Below, in pieces: positions 7,906-16,328 of a stretch of 64,000 nucleotides of DNA (positions within the stretch are counted from its first letter, which is position 1; each line of letters opens with the position of its first letter). Under the pieces are notes generated by a model. The model searched no databases, was not told where the DNA came from, and worked only from the letters and a program-made list of their open reading frames with translations. Source of the stretch: Nonomuraea sp. PA05. GTDB lineage: Bacteria > Actinomycetota > Actinomycetes > Streptosporangiales > Streptosporangiaceae. The stretch lies in NCBI RefSeq assembly GCF_008086045.1, contig NZ_VSEY01000010.1, positions 1 to 64,000 on the forward strand, given 5' to 3'. The translations under genes were made by a program, and so were the position numbers.

Positions 7906-9174
7906 ATGTCACAACCCCGTGGCCCCCTGTCACAACTCCGGCGCGGGCACGAAGAGCTCGTGCTGGGCCTGCTGCGCAAGCACGGCCCGCTCAGCCGGGG
8001 CGAGCTGGGCAAGCGTTGCGGGTTGTCCCGTACGACCCTCTACGACATCCTCGCCGAGCTCGTCGCCTCCGGCGCCGTGGTCACCGCCACCTCCCAGGAG
8101 GCGCCGCGCGGCCGGGGCAGGCCGGCCGAGACGCTGACCCTCAACCCCGACGCCGGCCAGGCCATCGGCATCGACTTCGCCCGCCGGGCGCTGCACGTCG
8201 CCGCCGTGAACCTCGCCCACGAGGTGGTCGGCTCGGCCAGCGAGCCGCACGACGCCGACCTGCCGTGGGAGGAGCGGGTCGAGCTGGCCGTCCGGCTGGT
8301 CGGCTCGCTCACCGGCACTCGTACCGGCGCGGGCGCGCTGCGGCTGGGCGCGCTCGACGCGATCGGCGTCGGCGTGGTCGGCGTGGTCGGCTCCCCCGAG
8401 GCCGGGCGGGACGACCCGGCCACCGCGCAGGGCGACTCCGCCGGCGGGCAGGACGACCCGGCCGTGCCGCATCCCGTTCAGGTGCTGCTGCGCGAGCGCT
8501 TCGGCGTCCCCGTGCTGCTGGACAACAACACCCGCCTCGCCGCGCTGGGCGAGTCCATCTGGGGCGCCGCCGCCGGCGGCCAGGACGTGCTCTACCTGCG
8601 CCTGTCCCACGGTGTCGGCGGCGGCCTGGTGGTCGGCGGGTCGCTGCACCGCGGCGCGTACGGCCTGTCCGGCGAGTTCGGCCACATCACGGTCGAGCCG
8701 GGCGGCGCCCGCTGCGACTGCGGCGGCACCGGCTGCCTGGAGACCGTCGCCTCGATAAGAGCGGTGCTGGACGCCTTCCGCGCCGCGGGCGGCCGGGCGG
8801 CGGACGTGCCGGAGCTGGTGAAGGCCGTCCGAGCGGGCGACAGCACCGCGCTCACCCTGCTGGACGGCGTCGGCGCCAGGATCGGCGAGGTGCTGGCGGC
8901 CCTGTGCAACGCCATCGGCCCGAGCGTGATCGTGATCGGCGGCGAGCTCGCCGAGACGGGCCCCGCGCTGGCCGAGCCGATCGAGCGGGCGCTGCACGAC
9001 CACGTCATGCCGGTCTCGCGGCACCGGGTGAGCCTGCGCCGCGCCACGCTCGGCGAGGTCGCGGGCGCCCTCGGCGGCATCGCCCTGGTGCTGCACGAAT
9101 CCCCCCTGCTTTCCCGCTATCCGGCCGGCCCGGATCTCGCGGAGGACCCGATCCCCGACAAGGAGTCTCGATGA
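7906..9174 (+). CDS. ROK-family transcriptional regulator
   Basis: 422 residues. Residues ~15-60 form a winged helix (LGLLRKHGPLSRGELGKRCGLSRTTLYDILAEL). A ROK sugar-kinase-like domain follows with AIGIDFARRALHVAAVNL, the DNNTRLAALGE active-site region and the zinc-binding CDCGGTGCLETVAS. This is the NagC/XylR-type architecture of ligand-responsive repressors. It is the first gene of an operon with a sulfonate/sulfate-ester ABC transporter and a sulfatase; its stop overlaps the permease ATG (ATGA). The family normally senses sugars, so here it may sense the sugar or desulfated product of the transported ester. An Asp/Gly-rich, low-similarity insert lies around residues 165-190. Confidence 0.85.
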   Translation: MSQPRGPLSQLRRGHEELVLGLLRKHGPLSRGELGKRCGLSRTTLYDILAELVASGAVVTATSQEAPRGRGRPAETLTLNPDAGQAIGIDFARRALHVAAVNLAHEVVGSASEPHDADLPWEERVELAVRLVGSLTGTRTGAGALRLGALDAIGVGVVGVVGSPEAGRDDPATAQGDSAGGQDDPAVPHPVQVLLRERFGVPVLLDNNTRLAALGESIWGAAAGGQDVLYLRLSHGVGGGLVVGGSLHRGAYGLSGEFGHITVEPGGARCDCGGTGCLETVASIRAVLDAFRAAGGRAADVPELVKAVRAGDSTALTLLDGVGARIGEVLAALCNAIGPSVIVIGGELAETGPALAEPIERALHDHVMPVSRHRVSLRRATLGEVAGALGGIALVLHESPLLSRYPAGPDLAEDPIPDKESR

Positions 9175-9980
9175 CCCAGCTCACCGCGCTGGGCAAGTCG
9201 CCGGCGGCGCAGACCGCCCGGCGCGCCCCCAGTCGCTCGCGGCGCGCCATCGCGCTCAACCTCATCGCCGTCGTCATCGGCCTGGTCGTGTGGACGATGC
9301 TGGCCACGATCGGCGTGCAGGGCCTGCCGGGGCCGCTGGAGGTGGCGGCCAAGGCGGGCGAGCTGATCGCCGACGGCACCCTGTTCCTGGACGCGCTGGC
9401 CAGCCTGCGCAGGGTGCTCATCGGCTTCCTGCTCGGCACGCTGCTGGCCATCCCGGTCGGCTTCCTGATGGGCTGGTACGCCACCGCGCGCGGCCTGCTG
9501 GAGCCGTACGTGCAGTTCTTCCGCACGATCCCGCCGCTGGCGATCATCCCGCTGGCCATCGTGCTGATGGGCATCGGCGAGGTGCCGAAGATCTTCGTGA
9601 TCTTCCTGGCGTCGTTCCTGTCCAGCGTCGTCTCGACGTTCCAGGGCGTCGTGGACGTGGACAGGACGCTCATCAACGCCGCCCGCGTGCTCGGCGCGTC
9701 CGACCGCACCATCTTCCTCAAGGTCGTGGTGCCGGCCTCCACGCCGTTCATCCTGGTCGGCATGCGGGTCGGGCTCGGCTCGGCCTGGGGCACGCTGGTC
9801 GCCGCCGAGCTGATCGCCGCCCAGGAGGGCCTGGGCTTCCGCATGCAGCAGGCCCAGCTCTACTACGACCTGTCCACGATCTTCGTGGGCCTGATCGCCA
9901 TCGGCGTGCTCGGCCTGCTGATGGACCGCCTGCTGCTGCTCGCCGAGCGCCGCCTCACCAACTGGCAGGAGCGCCGATGA
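9171..9980 (+). CDS. ABC transporter permease, SsuC/TauC type
   Basis: 269 residues with about six hydrophobic helices (first at IALNLIAVVIGLVVWTML). The cytoplasmic coupling motif is in INAARVLGASDRTIFLKVVVPAS, the EAA-like loop of this importer class, and FFRTIPPLAIIPLAIVLMGIG is characteristic of SsuC/TauC/NrtB permeases. ATG 9171 overlaps the ROK stop by four bases; the stop in turn overlaps the ATPase start. Works with the ATPase and lipoprotein encoded next to import an anionic sulfur or aromatic substrate. Confidence 0.9.
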   Translation: MTQLTALGKSPAAQTARRAPSRSRRAIALNLIAVVIGLVVWTMLATIGVQGLPGPLEVAAKAGELIADGTLFLDALASLRRVLIGFLLGTLLAIPVGFLMGWYATARGLLEPYVQFFRTIPPLAIIPLAIVLMGIGEVPKIFVIFLASFLSSVVSTFQGVVDVDRTLINAARVLGASDRTIFLKVVVPASTPFILVGMRVGLGSAWGTLVAAELIAAQEGLGFRMQQAQLYYDLSTIFVGLIAIGVLGLLMDRLLLLAERRLTNWQERR

Positions 9981-10756
9981 ACGCCAAGATCTCCTTCAGG
10001 GACGTCGTCAAGACCTACCCGATGAAGGGCGACACCTTCACGGCCCTGGACCGCGTGTCGCTGGACATCGCCGACCGCGAGTTCGTCACCGTCGTGGGCC
10101 CGTCGGGCTGCGGCAAGAGCACGCTGATGAGCATGGCCGCCGGCCTGGTCGAGCCCACCTCGGGCGAGGTGCTGGTGGACGGCGCTCCGGTGAACGGCCC
10201 CGGCCCCGACCGCGGCGTGATCTTCCAGCAGTACGCGCTGTTCCCGTGGCTGACCGTGCGCAAGAACGTCGAGTTCGGGCTCAAGCTCATGGAGCTGCCC
10301 GCCGAGGAGCGCAGGCGGCGCGCCGAGCGGGCGATCGAGCTGGTCGGGCTGGCCGACTTCGCGGACGCGCTGCCGAAGACGCTGTCCGGCGGCATGAAGC
10401 AGCGCTGCGCCATCGCCCGCGCGTACGCGGTGGACCCGCAGGTGCTGCTCATGGACGAGCCGTTCGGCGCGCTCGACGCGCTGACCCGGGTGCAGCTCCA
10501 GGACCAGCTCCTCGACACGTGGAGCAAGGACCAGCGCACCGTCATGTTCATCACGCACGACGTGGACGAGGCCGTCTACCTGGCCAGGCGCGTGATCGTG
10601 ATGGCCGCCAGGCCCGGCCGCCTGCACAAGGTCATCGACGTGGACCTGCCGTACCCGAGGACCGAGGAGATGCGGCTGTCGCCCGAGTTCGGGCGCATCC
10701 GCAACGAGGTCTGGCACTCCGTCTACCACCAGGCTCCGGCCGTACCCGCGGCCTAA
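9977..10756 (+). CDS. ABC transporter ATP-binding protein, SsuB/TauB type
   Basis: 259 residues. Walker A GPSGCGKST, Q-loop FQQYALFPWLTV, signature LSGGMKQR (the LSGGM form typical of the nitrate/sulfonate/taurine group), Walker B VLLMDEPFGALD and switch His in FITHDVDEA are all intact. ATG 9977 overlaps the permease stop by four bases (ATGA). It energises the importer of this operon. A 30-base gap separates it from the binding-protein gene. Confidence 0.92.
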   Translation: MNAKISFRDVVKTYPMKGDTFTALDRVSLDIADREFVTVVGPSGCGKSTLMSMAAGLVEPTSGEVLVDGAPVNGPGPDRGVIFQQYALFPWLTVRKNVEFGLKLMELPAEERRRRAERAIELVGLADFADALPKTLSGGMKQRCAIARAYAVDPQVLLMDEPFGALDALTRVQLQDQLLDTWSKDQRTVMFITHDVDEAVYLARRVIVMAARPGRLHKVIDVDLPYPRTEEMRLSPEFGRIRNEVWHSVYHQAPAVPAA

Positions 10757-10786
10757 GTACAACCTCCCAGAAAGGACTGATCCGCC

Positions 10787-11755
10787 ATGCGTTCTCTTCG
10801 CCGCGCCCTGACGGCCGCCACGGCGGTGAGCCTGCTCGCACTCTCCGTGACCGCCTGCTCCGACGACGGCTCCACGGTCCGGTTCGGCTACATCAGCGAC
10901 TACAACGGCGCGAGCCTGCTCGCGATCGCCGAGAAGCAGGGCCTGTGGGAGAAGCAGGGGCTCACCCCCGAGATCAAGGTCTTCACGAACGGACCGCTCC
11001 AGATCCAGGCGCTCGGCGCCGGTGACCTCGACTTCGGCTACATCGGCCCGGGCGCCATGTGGCTGCCCGCGACGGGCAAGGCCAAGGTCGTCGCCATCAA
11101 CACGCTCGCCTACGCCGACCGTGTCATCGGCCGGCCGGGGATCAAGAGCATCGCCGACCTCAAGGGCAAGAAGGTCGGTGTGCCCGAGGGCACGTCCGGC
11201 GAGATGGTGCTCAACCTGGCCCTGCAGAAGGCCGGCATGAGCGCCACGGACATCGAGAAGGTGCCGATGGACCCGGCCACGGTCGTGTCGGCCTTCGTCG
11301 CCGGGCAGATCGACGCGGCCGGCATCTGGTACCCGCTGATCGACAACATCAAGGCGAAGGTGCCCGACCTGACCGAGCTGGCCAGCACCAAGGAGTGGCC
11401 GGACAACTCGTTCCCGACCGCGTTCGTGGGCGGCACGAAGGTGAACGACGCGCTCACCAACAAGGTGATCAAGGTGCTGCAGGAGGCCAACGACTGGCGG
11501 GCCGCGCACTACGACGAGTCGATCACGCAGGCGGCGTCGCTGCTCAAGCTGGACGCGGCCAAGGTCAAGGCCGACGCGGCCAACGTCACCGTGATGACCA
11601 CGGAGGACCTGGTCAACAAGACCAAGGACGGCACCGTGGCCAAGTGGCTCAACAGCCTGGGCGACTTCTTCGTCAGCACCGGCAAGCTCAAGACCCGGCC
11701 GGAGCCCGCGACGTACTACACCGGCGATCTCTACACGAAGGCCTTCACCAAGTGA
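10787..11755 (+). CDS. ABC transporter substrate-binding lipoprotein, SsuA/NMT1-like
   Basis: 322 residues with a lipoprotein signal peptide; the lipobox is LSVTAC, so Cys23-24 becomes lipidated and the protein sits outside the membrane. The mature part has the NMT1/SsuA-like binding fold: VRFGYISDYNGASLLAIAEKQGLWEKQGL at the start, then GPLQIQALGAGDLDFGYIG and VAINTLAYADRVIG. The family binds sulfonates, sulfate esters, nitrate or thiamine precursors; the following sulfatase gene favours a sulfate ester. AAAGGA lies ten bases before the ATG. Its stop overlaps the sulfatase GTG. Confidence 0.88.
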   Translation: MRSLRRALTAATAVSLLALSVTACSDDGSTVRFGYISDYNGASLLAIAEKQGLWEKQGLTPEIKVFTNGPLQIQALGAGDLDFGYIGPGAMWLPATGKAKVVAINTLAYADRVIGRPGIKSIADLKGKKVGVPEGTSGEMVLNLALQKAGMSATDIEKVPMDPATVVSAFVAGQIDAAGIWYPLIDNIKAKVPDLTELASTKEWPDNSFPTAFVGGTKVNDALTNKVIKVLQEANDWRAAHYDESITQAASLLKLDAAKVKADAANVTVMTTEDLVNKTKDGTVAKWLNSLGDFFVSTGKLKTRPEPATYYTGDLYTKAFTK

Positions 11756-13218
11756 ACCTGCTGTTCCTGATGACCGACCAGCACCGCGTCGACACCCTGG
11801 GCTGCTACGGCAACCCGCATGTGGCCACGCCCAACCTGGACAGGCTGGCCGCCACCGGTACGCGGTTCGATCGGTTCTACACGCCCACGGCCATCTGCAC
11901 GCCCGCGCGGGCCAGCCTGCTCACCGGGCAGGCCCCGTTCAGGCACCGGCTGCTGGCGAACTACGAGCGCAACGTCGGCTACCTGGAGGACCTGCGCGAG
12001 GACGCCTTCACCTTCCCCGAGGCGCTGAAGGAGCGCGGCTACAACCTGGGGCTGATCGGCAAGTGGCACGGCGGCACCAGCCGCAACGCCGCCTCCTACG
12101 GCTTCGACGGGCCCGACCTGCCCGGCTGGCACAACCCGGTGGACCACCCCGACTACCTGGCGTACCTGGAGGAGCGGGGGCTGCCGCCGTACCGGATCTC
12201 GGACCTGATCAGGGGCACCACGCCGAACGGCAACCAGGGCAACCTGCTCGCCGCGCGGCTGCACCAGCCGGTCGAGGCCACGTTCGAGCACTACCTGGCG
12301 GACCGGGCGATCGAGCTGATGGAGCGGTACGCGGCGGACGGCAAGCCGTTCTTCCTGGCCACGCACTTCTTCGGGCCGCACCTGCCGTACCTGCTGCCTG
12401 ACGAGTACTTCGACATGTACGACCCCGCCCTGGTGGAGCTGCCGCCGTCGATCGCGGAGACGTTCGAGGGCAAGCCGCCGGTGCAGCGCAACTACAGCGA
12501 CCACTGGACGTTCGACACGATCCCGATCGAGATCACCCGCAAGCTGATCGCGGTCTACTGGGGTTACGTGACGCTGATCGACCAGCAGATCGGCCGCATC
12601 CTCGACCGCATGGACGAGCTGGGCCTGACGGACCAGACGTCGGTGTTCTTCACCTCCGACCACGGCGAGTTCACCGGCGCCCACCGGCTGCACGACAAGG
12701 GCCCGGCGATGTACGAGGACATCTACCGCATCTGCGGCATCGTCCGCATCCCAGGTGCGGCGCCGCAGGTCAGGAACGAGTTCGTGACGCTGACCGACTG
12801 CACGGCGACGATCCTGGAGCTGGCGGGCTGCGACCCGAAGCCGGCGGTGGACAGCCGCAGCCTGGTGCCGCTGGTGCGCGGCGAGCACCCCGAGTGGCCT
12901 GGTGAGCTGCTCGCCGAGTTCCACGGCCACCACTTCCCCTACCCGCAGCGGATGATCCGCGACGACCGCTACAAGCTGGTCGTCAACCCGGAGTCGGTCA
13001 ACGAGCTGTACGACCTGCACGCCGACCCGCACGAGCTGAGCAACCGCTACACCCATCCGGAGCTGGCGCCCGTTCGCCGCCGCCTCATGCGCAGGCTGTA
13101 CGACCTGCTGCGCGACCGCGGCGACAACTTCTACCACTGGATGACGCCGATGTACGACATCGGGGAGCTGGACTACGACCCCACGCTGAGCTCCTTCGAG
13201 AAGGAGACCACCGGTTGA
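11752..13218 (+). CDS. Type I sulfatase
   Basis: 488 residues, cytoplasmic (no signal peptide). The N-terminus NLLFLMTDQHRVDTLGCYG carries the metal-binding Asp/Gln, and CTPARASLLTG at residues 49-59 is the sulfatase C-x-P-x-R signature whose Cys49 is converted to formylglycine by FGE; no FGE gene is in the window. LIGKWHGG and FTSDHGEFTGAHRLHDKG supply further calcium and active-site residues. It resembles the choline-sulfatase/arylsulfatase group that hydrolyses sulfate esters. GTG 11752 overlaps the binding-protein stop (GTGA), so uptake and cleavage are made together: the transporter brings in the ester and the enzyme releases sulfate. Confidence 0.9.
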   Translation: MNLLFLMTDQHRVDTLGCYGNPHVATPNLDRLAATGTRFDRFYTPTAICTPARASLLTGQAPFRHRLLANYERNVGYLEDLREDAFTFPEALKERGYNLGLIGKWHGGTSRNAASYGFDGPDLPGWHNPVDHPDYLAYLEERGLPPYRISDLIRGTTPNGNQGNLLAARLHQPVEATFEHYLADRAIELMERYAADGKPFFLATHFFGPHLPYLLPDEYFDMYDPALVELPPSIAETFEGKPPVQRNYSDHWTFDTIPIEITRKLIAVYWGYVTLIDQQIGRILDRMDELGLTDQTSVFFTSDHGEFTGAHRLHDKGPAMYEDIYRICGIVRIPGAAPQVRNEFVTLTDCTATILELAGCDPKPAVDSRSLVPLVRGEHPEWPGELLAEFHGHHFPYPQRMIRDDRYKLVVNPESVNELYDLHADPHELSNRYTHPELAPVRRRLMRRLYDLLRDRGDNFYHWMTPMYDIGELDYDPTLSSFEKETTG

Positions 13219-13323
13219 CGCGTACCGGCCCGCCGACGGCTGCGATTCCCGTTCTGCGAAACGTGTCTCCTTCGGTGCGGCCGGTGTGCTTGACTCCCGC
13301 CTGGTGACCTCATTGGAGGGTTC

Positions 13324-14394
13324 ATGGGGGAGTTGGTGGGGATCGACCCCCGCGGTGCTCTTGAGCTGATCCGCCGGATGGAGGCGGTGAAGGCGGTCCT
13401 GGGCAGGACGCGGCCCGGGCTCGACGCGGCGATCGCCGAGGCGGGCCCGGACTGGGCGGGCCGGCAGGGCAGCACGGCTCTGCGTCGCGCGTGGGCGTTT
13501 CTCGACGAGTCCCAGCATGACCTGAAGTGGCGGATCGACACCGTCGAGCAGCTTGTGGCGGTTCGGGAGCGGGGGATGCTGACGGCGGTCTTCCCCTTCG
13601 GCGCGGAGGCGGAGGCGCGGCGGGAGGCCGAGCAGGCGGCGGGCGCCATCCGCGCCGCCCTCGGCGCCCCGCCCGCCACGCCCCCTGGCGACCCCACCGC
13701 CGCACTACCCGGCGACCCCACCGCCGCACCGCCCCGCGGCCCCGCCGCCGCACCGCCCCGTGGCCCCGCCGCCGAGGCGGTGGAGCGGGCCGTCTCGGGC
13801 GTCGCGGGCAAGGTGGGCGACCCGGCCTTCGCGGCGGCGCTCCTGACGGCGCTCGGCCCGGACGCCTTCACACGCGTCCTGAGCGTCGTGACGGACGCGC
13901 CCGGTCCGACGAACGCGCCCGGTCCGACGGACACGCCCGGTCCGACGGACACGCCCGGCTCGGCGGACGCGCCCGGTCCGACGGACGCACCCGGCCGCTC
14001 CCCCGCGCTCCTGGCCCGAGCCTTCGCCAGCGCCGAGCGCACCGGCCGCCTGGGCGACGAGTGGCACACCGTGCTGGAGACCGCCCCACCCCGGTCCCTC
14101 ACCGCCCTGATCTCCCTGGCCCCCCAGTCCGGCGCGGTGCTCAACCACGTGGCGTTCACCCTCCTGAAAGCCCACCCGGCCGGGAGCCTGGACGGCCTGA
14201 TCACGGCCTACACCGCCAACCCCCTGGCGTTCCAGCAGTTCCTGGCCGAGCACCCGCACGAGACCGCGACCCTCCTCACCACCGGCGGCCCCGCCCTGCA
14301 GCCCGCCCTGGACGAGGCGCTCAGGCCGGGCGTGGGCGCGGAAGGCCTGCGCGAGCGCGCCCGGTCGAACGTCCAGGCCATCGGCGGCGGCTGA
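13324..14394 (+). CDS. WXG-like protein with proline-rich repeats
   Basis: 356 residues of no family I can name. The N-terminal ~100 residues are helical with a central WAG tripeptide (PDWAGRQG), like a WXG100/ESX-type helical hairpin. A Pro/Ala linker with GDPTAA and PRGPAA repeats follows, then a second repeat tract (APGPTD) and a helical C-terminal domain with Leu-rich segments (RSLTALISLAPQSGAVLNHVAF). No signal peptide or membrane helix. ATG follows GGAGGG. TGATG couples it to a second WXG-like gene, suggesting a heteromeric pair as in type VII secretion substrates, but no EccC-like ATPase is present here. Confidence 0.6.
   Translation: MGELVGIDPRGALELIRRMEAVKAVLGRTRPGLDAAIAEAGPDWAGRQGSTALRRAWAFLDESQHDLKWRIDTVEQLVAVRERGMLTAVFPFGAEAEARREAEQAAGAIRAALGAPPATPPGDPTAALPGDPTAAPPRGPAAAPPRGPAAEAVERAVSGVAGKVGDPAFAAALLTALGPDAFTRVLSVVTDAPGPTNAPGPTDTPGPTDTPGSADAPGPTDAPGRSPALLARAFASAERTGRLGDEWHTVLETAPPRSLTALISLAPQSGAVLNHVAFTLLKAHPAGSLDGLITAYTANPLAFQQFLAEHPHETATLLTTGGPALQPALDEALRPGVGAEGLRERARSNVQAIGGG
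13894..13983 (+). repeat. 18-bp tandem repeat in the WXG-like gene
   Basis: Five 18-bp units starting at 13894, 13912, 13930, 13948 and 13966 encode hexapeptides of the type DAPGPT. A partial sixth follows. Frame is kept by the unit length. Confidence 0.85.
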
Positions 14395-14687
14395 TGCCCA
14401 CCAAGGACCAGTTGCTCCGCGAGGCCGCCGACAAGGAGGCGCTGGCCGTCACGTTCCTCCGCTACGCCAGAGCGCTGCCGGACACGTTCGAGGGCATCCC
14501 GTCGCGCCCGGCGGACTGCGAGCCGTTCTGGCGCGGCCCGGCCGCGCAGCGCTTCCTCACTCAGATACTCAGGTTGCGCCGCGAGCTGGACGACCTGGAG
14601 GACGACTGCCTGGCCACCGCGGAGAGCCTGCGCCGCCGCGCCAGGCGGCTGCGCGAGCAGGCCGACCAGGTGCCCGACCCCGCCTGA
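14394..14687 (+). CDS. Small WXG-like coiled-coil protein
   Basis: 97 residues. ATG 14394 shares its A with the stop of the preceding gene (TGATG), which identifies the start. The predicted structure is two helices around a turn at FWRGPAAQRF, which carries a W-x-G tripeptide; the second helix is a charged heptad-rich coiled coil (LRRELDDLEDDCLATAESLRRRARRLREQ). Size and layout match WXG100-type proteins, normally secreted as dimers by ESX machines. It is likely to partner the upstream protein. Convergent with the polyamine permease gene, only seven bases away. Confidence 0.55.
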   Translation: MPTKDQLLREAADKEALAVTFLRYARALPDTFEGIPSRPADCEPFWRGPAAQRFLTQILRLRRELDDLEDDCLATAESLRRRARRLREQADQVPDPA

Positions 14688-14694
14688 CGGCGGC

Positions 14695-15501
14695 TCAGTG
14701 CGCGCCCACGTCGGACGACAGCCGCTGGGCCAGGTAGATCGGCACCACCGAGGCCACGATGAGCGCGGCGGCCACCACGTTCACCACCGGCGCCTGGTTG
14801 GGCCGGAAGAGGTTCTCGAAGATCCAGATGGGCAGCGTCCGCACCCCGGCCCCGGCGGTGAACGTGGTCACGATGATCTCGTCGAACGAGAGGGCGAACG
14901 CCAGCAGCCCGCCCGCCAGCAGCGCCGACCGCATCATCGGGAACGTGACCAGCCGGAACGTGGTGAACGGCCCCGCCCCGAGGTCGGCCGACGCCTCCTC
15001 CAGGCTCGCCCCCGTGCGCCGCAGCCGCGCGAGCACGTTGTTGTAGACGGTCACCACGCAGAACGTGGCGTGCCCGACGACCACCGTGAACAGCCCGAGC
15101 CCGACGCCGAACGGCTCCAGCACGGTGCGGAAGGCGTTGTTCAGCGCGATGCCCGTGACAATGCCGGGCAGCGCGATGGGCAGGATGATCACCAGCGACA
15201 CGGTCTCGCGGCCGAAGAAGCGGTAGCGCTGCACGGCGAAGGCCGCCATCGTGCCGAGCACCAGCGCGATCGCGGTCGCTCCGAGCCCGGCCTGCACGGA
15301 CGTCCACAGCGCGTCGCGCACCCCCGAGGAGGCCCAGGCGGCGCCCCACCAGCGCAGCGTCAGCCCGGACGGCGGCCAGCCGAAGGTGCGGTCGGCGTTG
15401 ACGGAGTTGAGCAGCACGACGGCCAGCGGCACGTAGATGACGGCCAGCCCGGCGGCGAGCGCGAGCCGGAGCAGCAGTCTGGACAGCCGGGACAGTCTCA
15501 C
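14695..15501 (-). CDS. Polyamine-type ABC transporter permease (PotC-like)
   Basis: 268 residues with six hydrophobic helices and the coupling loop LEEASADLGAGPFTTFRLVTFPMM, matching PotC-class permeases (ALSFDEIIVTTF is also typical). GTG at 15501 overlaps the stop of the PotB-like gene by four bases; a later ATG at the start of the first helix would be an alternative. Last gene of the four-gene operon, which should import putrescine, spermidine or a related small amine or opine. Confidence 0.88.
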   Translation of the reverse strand: MRLSRLSRLLLRLALAAGLAVIYVPLAVVLLNSVNADRTFGWPPSGLTLRWWGAAWASSGVRDALWTSVQAGLGATAIALVLGTMAAFAVQRYRFFGRETVSLVIILPIALPGIVTGIALNNAFRTVLEPFGVGLGLFTVVVGHATFCVVTVYNNVLARLRRTGASLEEASADLGAGPFTTFRLVTFPMMRSALLAGGLLAFALSFDEIIVTTFTAGAGVRTLPIWIFENLFRPNQAPVVNVVAAALIVASVVPIYLAQRLSSDVGAH

Positions 15502-16328
15502 AGATTCTCCAGCGCGCCGGTGCGGCGCACGGCCGCGAGGTATCCGAGCATGACGACGACGGGCACGGTGGCCACGGCGGCGGCGAACGGCAGGTTGTTG
15601 GCCGCGCCGATGTTGTCGTAGACGACGTTCCCGATGAGCTGGCTCCGCCCGCCGACGATCTTGACGGCGATGTAGTCGCCGAGCGACAGCGAGAACGTGA
15701 AGATCGACCCGGCGATCACAGCCGGGAAGGTCAGCGGCCACACGATCGTCCTGAACACCCGCCACGATCTGGCCCCGAGGTCGCCCGCCGCCTCCAGCAG
15801 CGAGCCGGGCAGCCGCTCCAGACCCGCGTAGATGGGCAGGATCATGTACGGCAGCCACAGGTACGCCAGCGTCAGCACCGTCGCGGTGAGCCCGAAGCCC
15901 CAGCCCAGCAGCCCGCCCGACGACAGCATCACCCGCCACGCGTACGCCTTGACAAGGTAGCTCGCCCACAGCGGCGTCAGCACCGCGATCACCAGCCAGC
16001 GGCGCGAGCGCGGCGAGGCCAGCTTGGCCATCGCGAACGCCATGGGAAAGGCCACGAGCAGGTCGATGACCGTCACCGCGAGCGCCACCCCGACGGAGCG
16101 CAGCACGATCGTCCTGTACACCTCCCCGGTGACCAGGTCGCGGAAGTTGACCCAGGTGAACGTCCTGGTCAGCTCCCCGGTGAAGGTGTCCACGGAGTAG
16201 AACGCGGTGACGAACAGCGCCGCCAGCGCCCCCAGGTACGCCAGCCCCAGCCACGCCAGCGGCGCCGACAGCAGCAGCGACAGGCGCACCCCCGCCCTGC
16301 GGTGCAGGAAGGCGGCGACGCGGGTCAA
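15498..16328 (-). CDS. Polyamine-type ABC transporter permease (PotB-like)
   Basis: 276 residues with six hydrophobic helices; LLEAAGDLGARSWRVFRTIVWPLTFPAV is the PotB coupling loop and LSLGDYIAVKIVGG the conserved final part. I start at TTG 16328, which overlaps the binding-protein stop (TTGA) and lies after GGAG; a GTG about 13 codons later is the alternative. Pairs with the PotC-like subunit to form the membrane channel. Confidence 0.85.
   Translation of the reverse strand: MTRVAAFLHRRAGVRLSLLLSAPLAWLGLAYLGALAALFVTAFYSVDTFTGELTRTFTWVNFRDLVTGEVYRTIVLRSVGVALAVTVIDLLVAFPMAFAMAKLASPRSRRWLVIAVLTPLWASYLVKAYAWRVMLSSGGLLGWGFGLTATVLTLAYLWLPYMILPIYAGLERLPGSLLEAAGDLGARSWRVFRTIVWPLTFPAVIAGSIFTFSLSLGDYIAVKIVGGRSQLIGNVVYDNIGAANNLPFAAAVATVPVVVMLGYLAAVRRTGALENL

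Noticed and set aside
3873..9980. A 2035-codon open frame running through the galactosidase and BtrH-like genes on the plus strand
   Set aside because: In GC-rich DNA the antisense frame of real genes stays open by chance. Composition is Arg/Gly/Ala-rich with no domain until the permease at 9171, whose own start overlaps the ROK stop.
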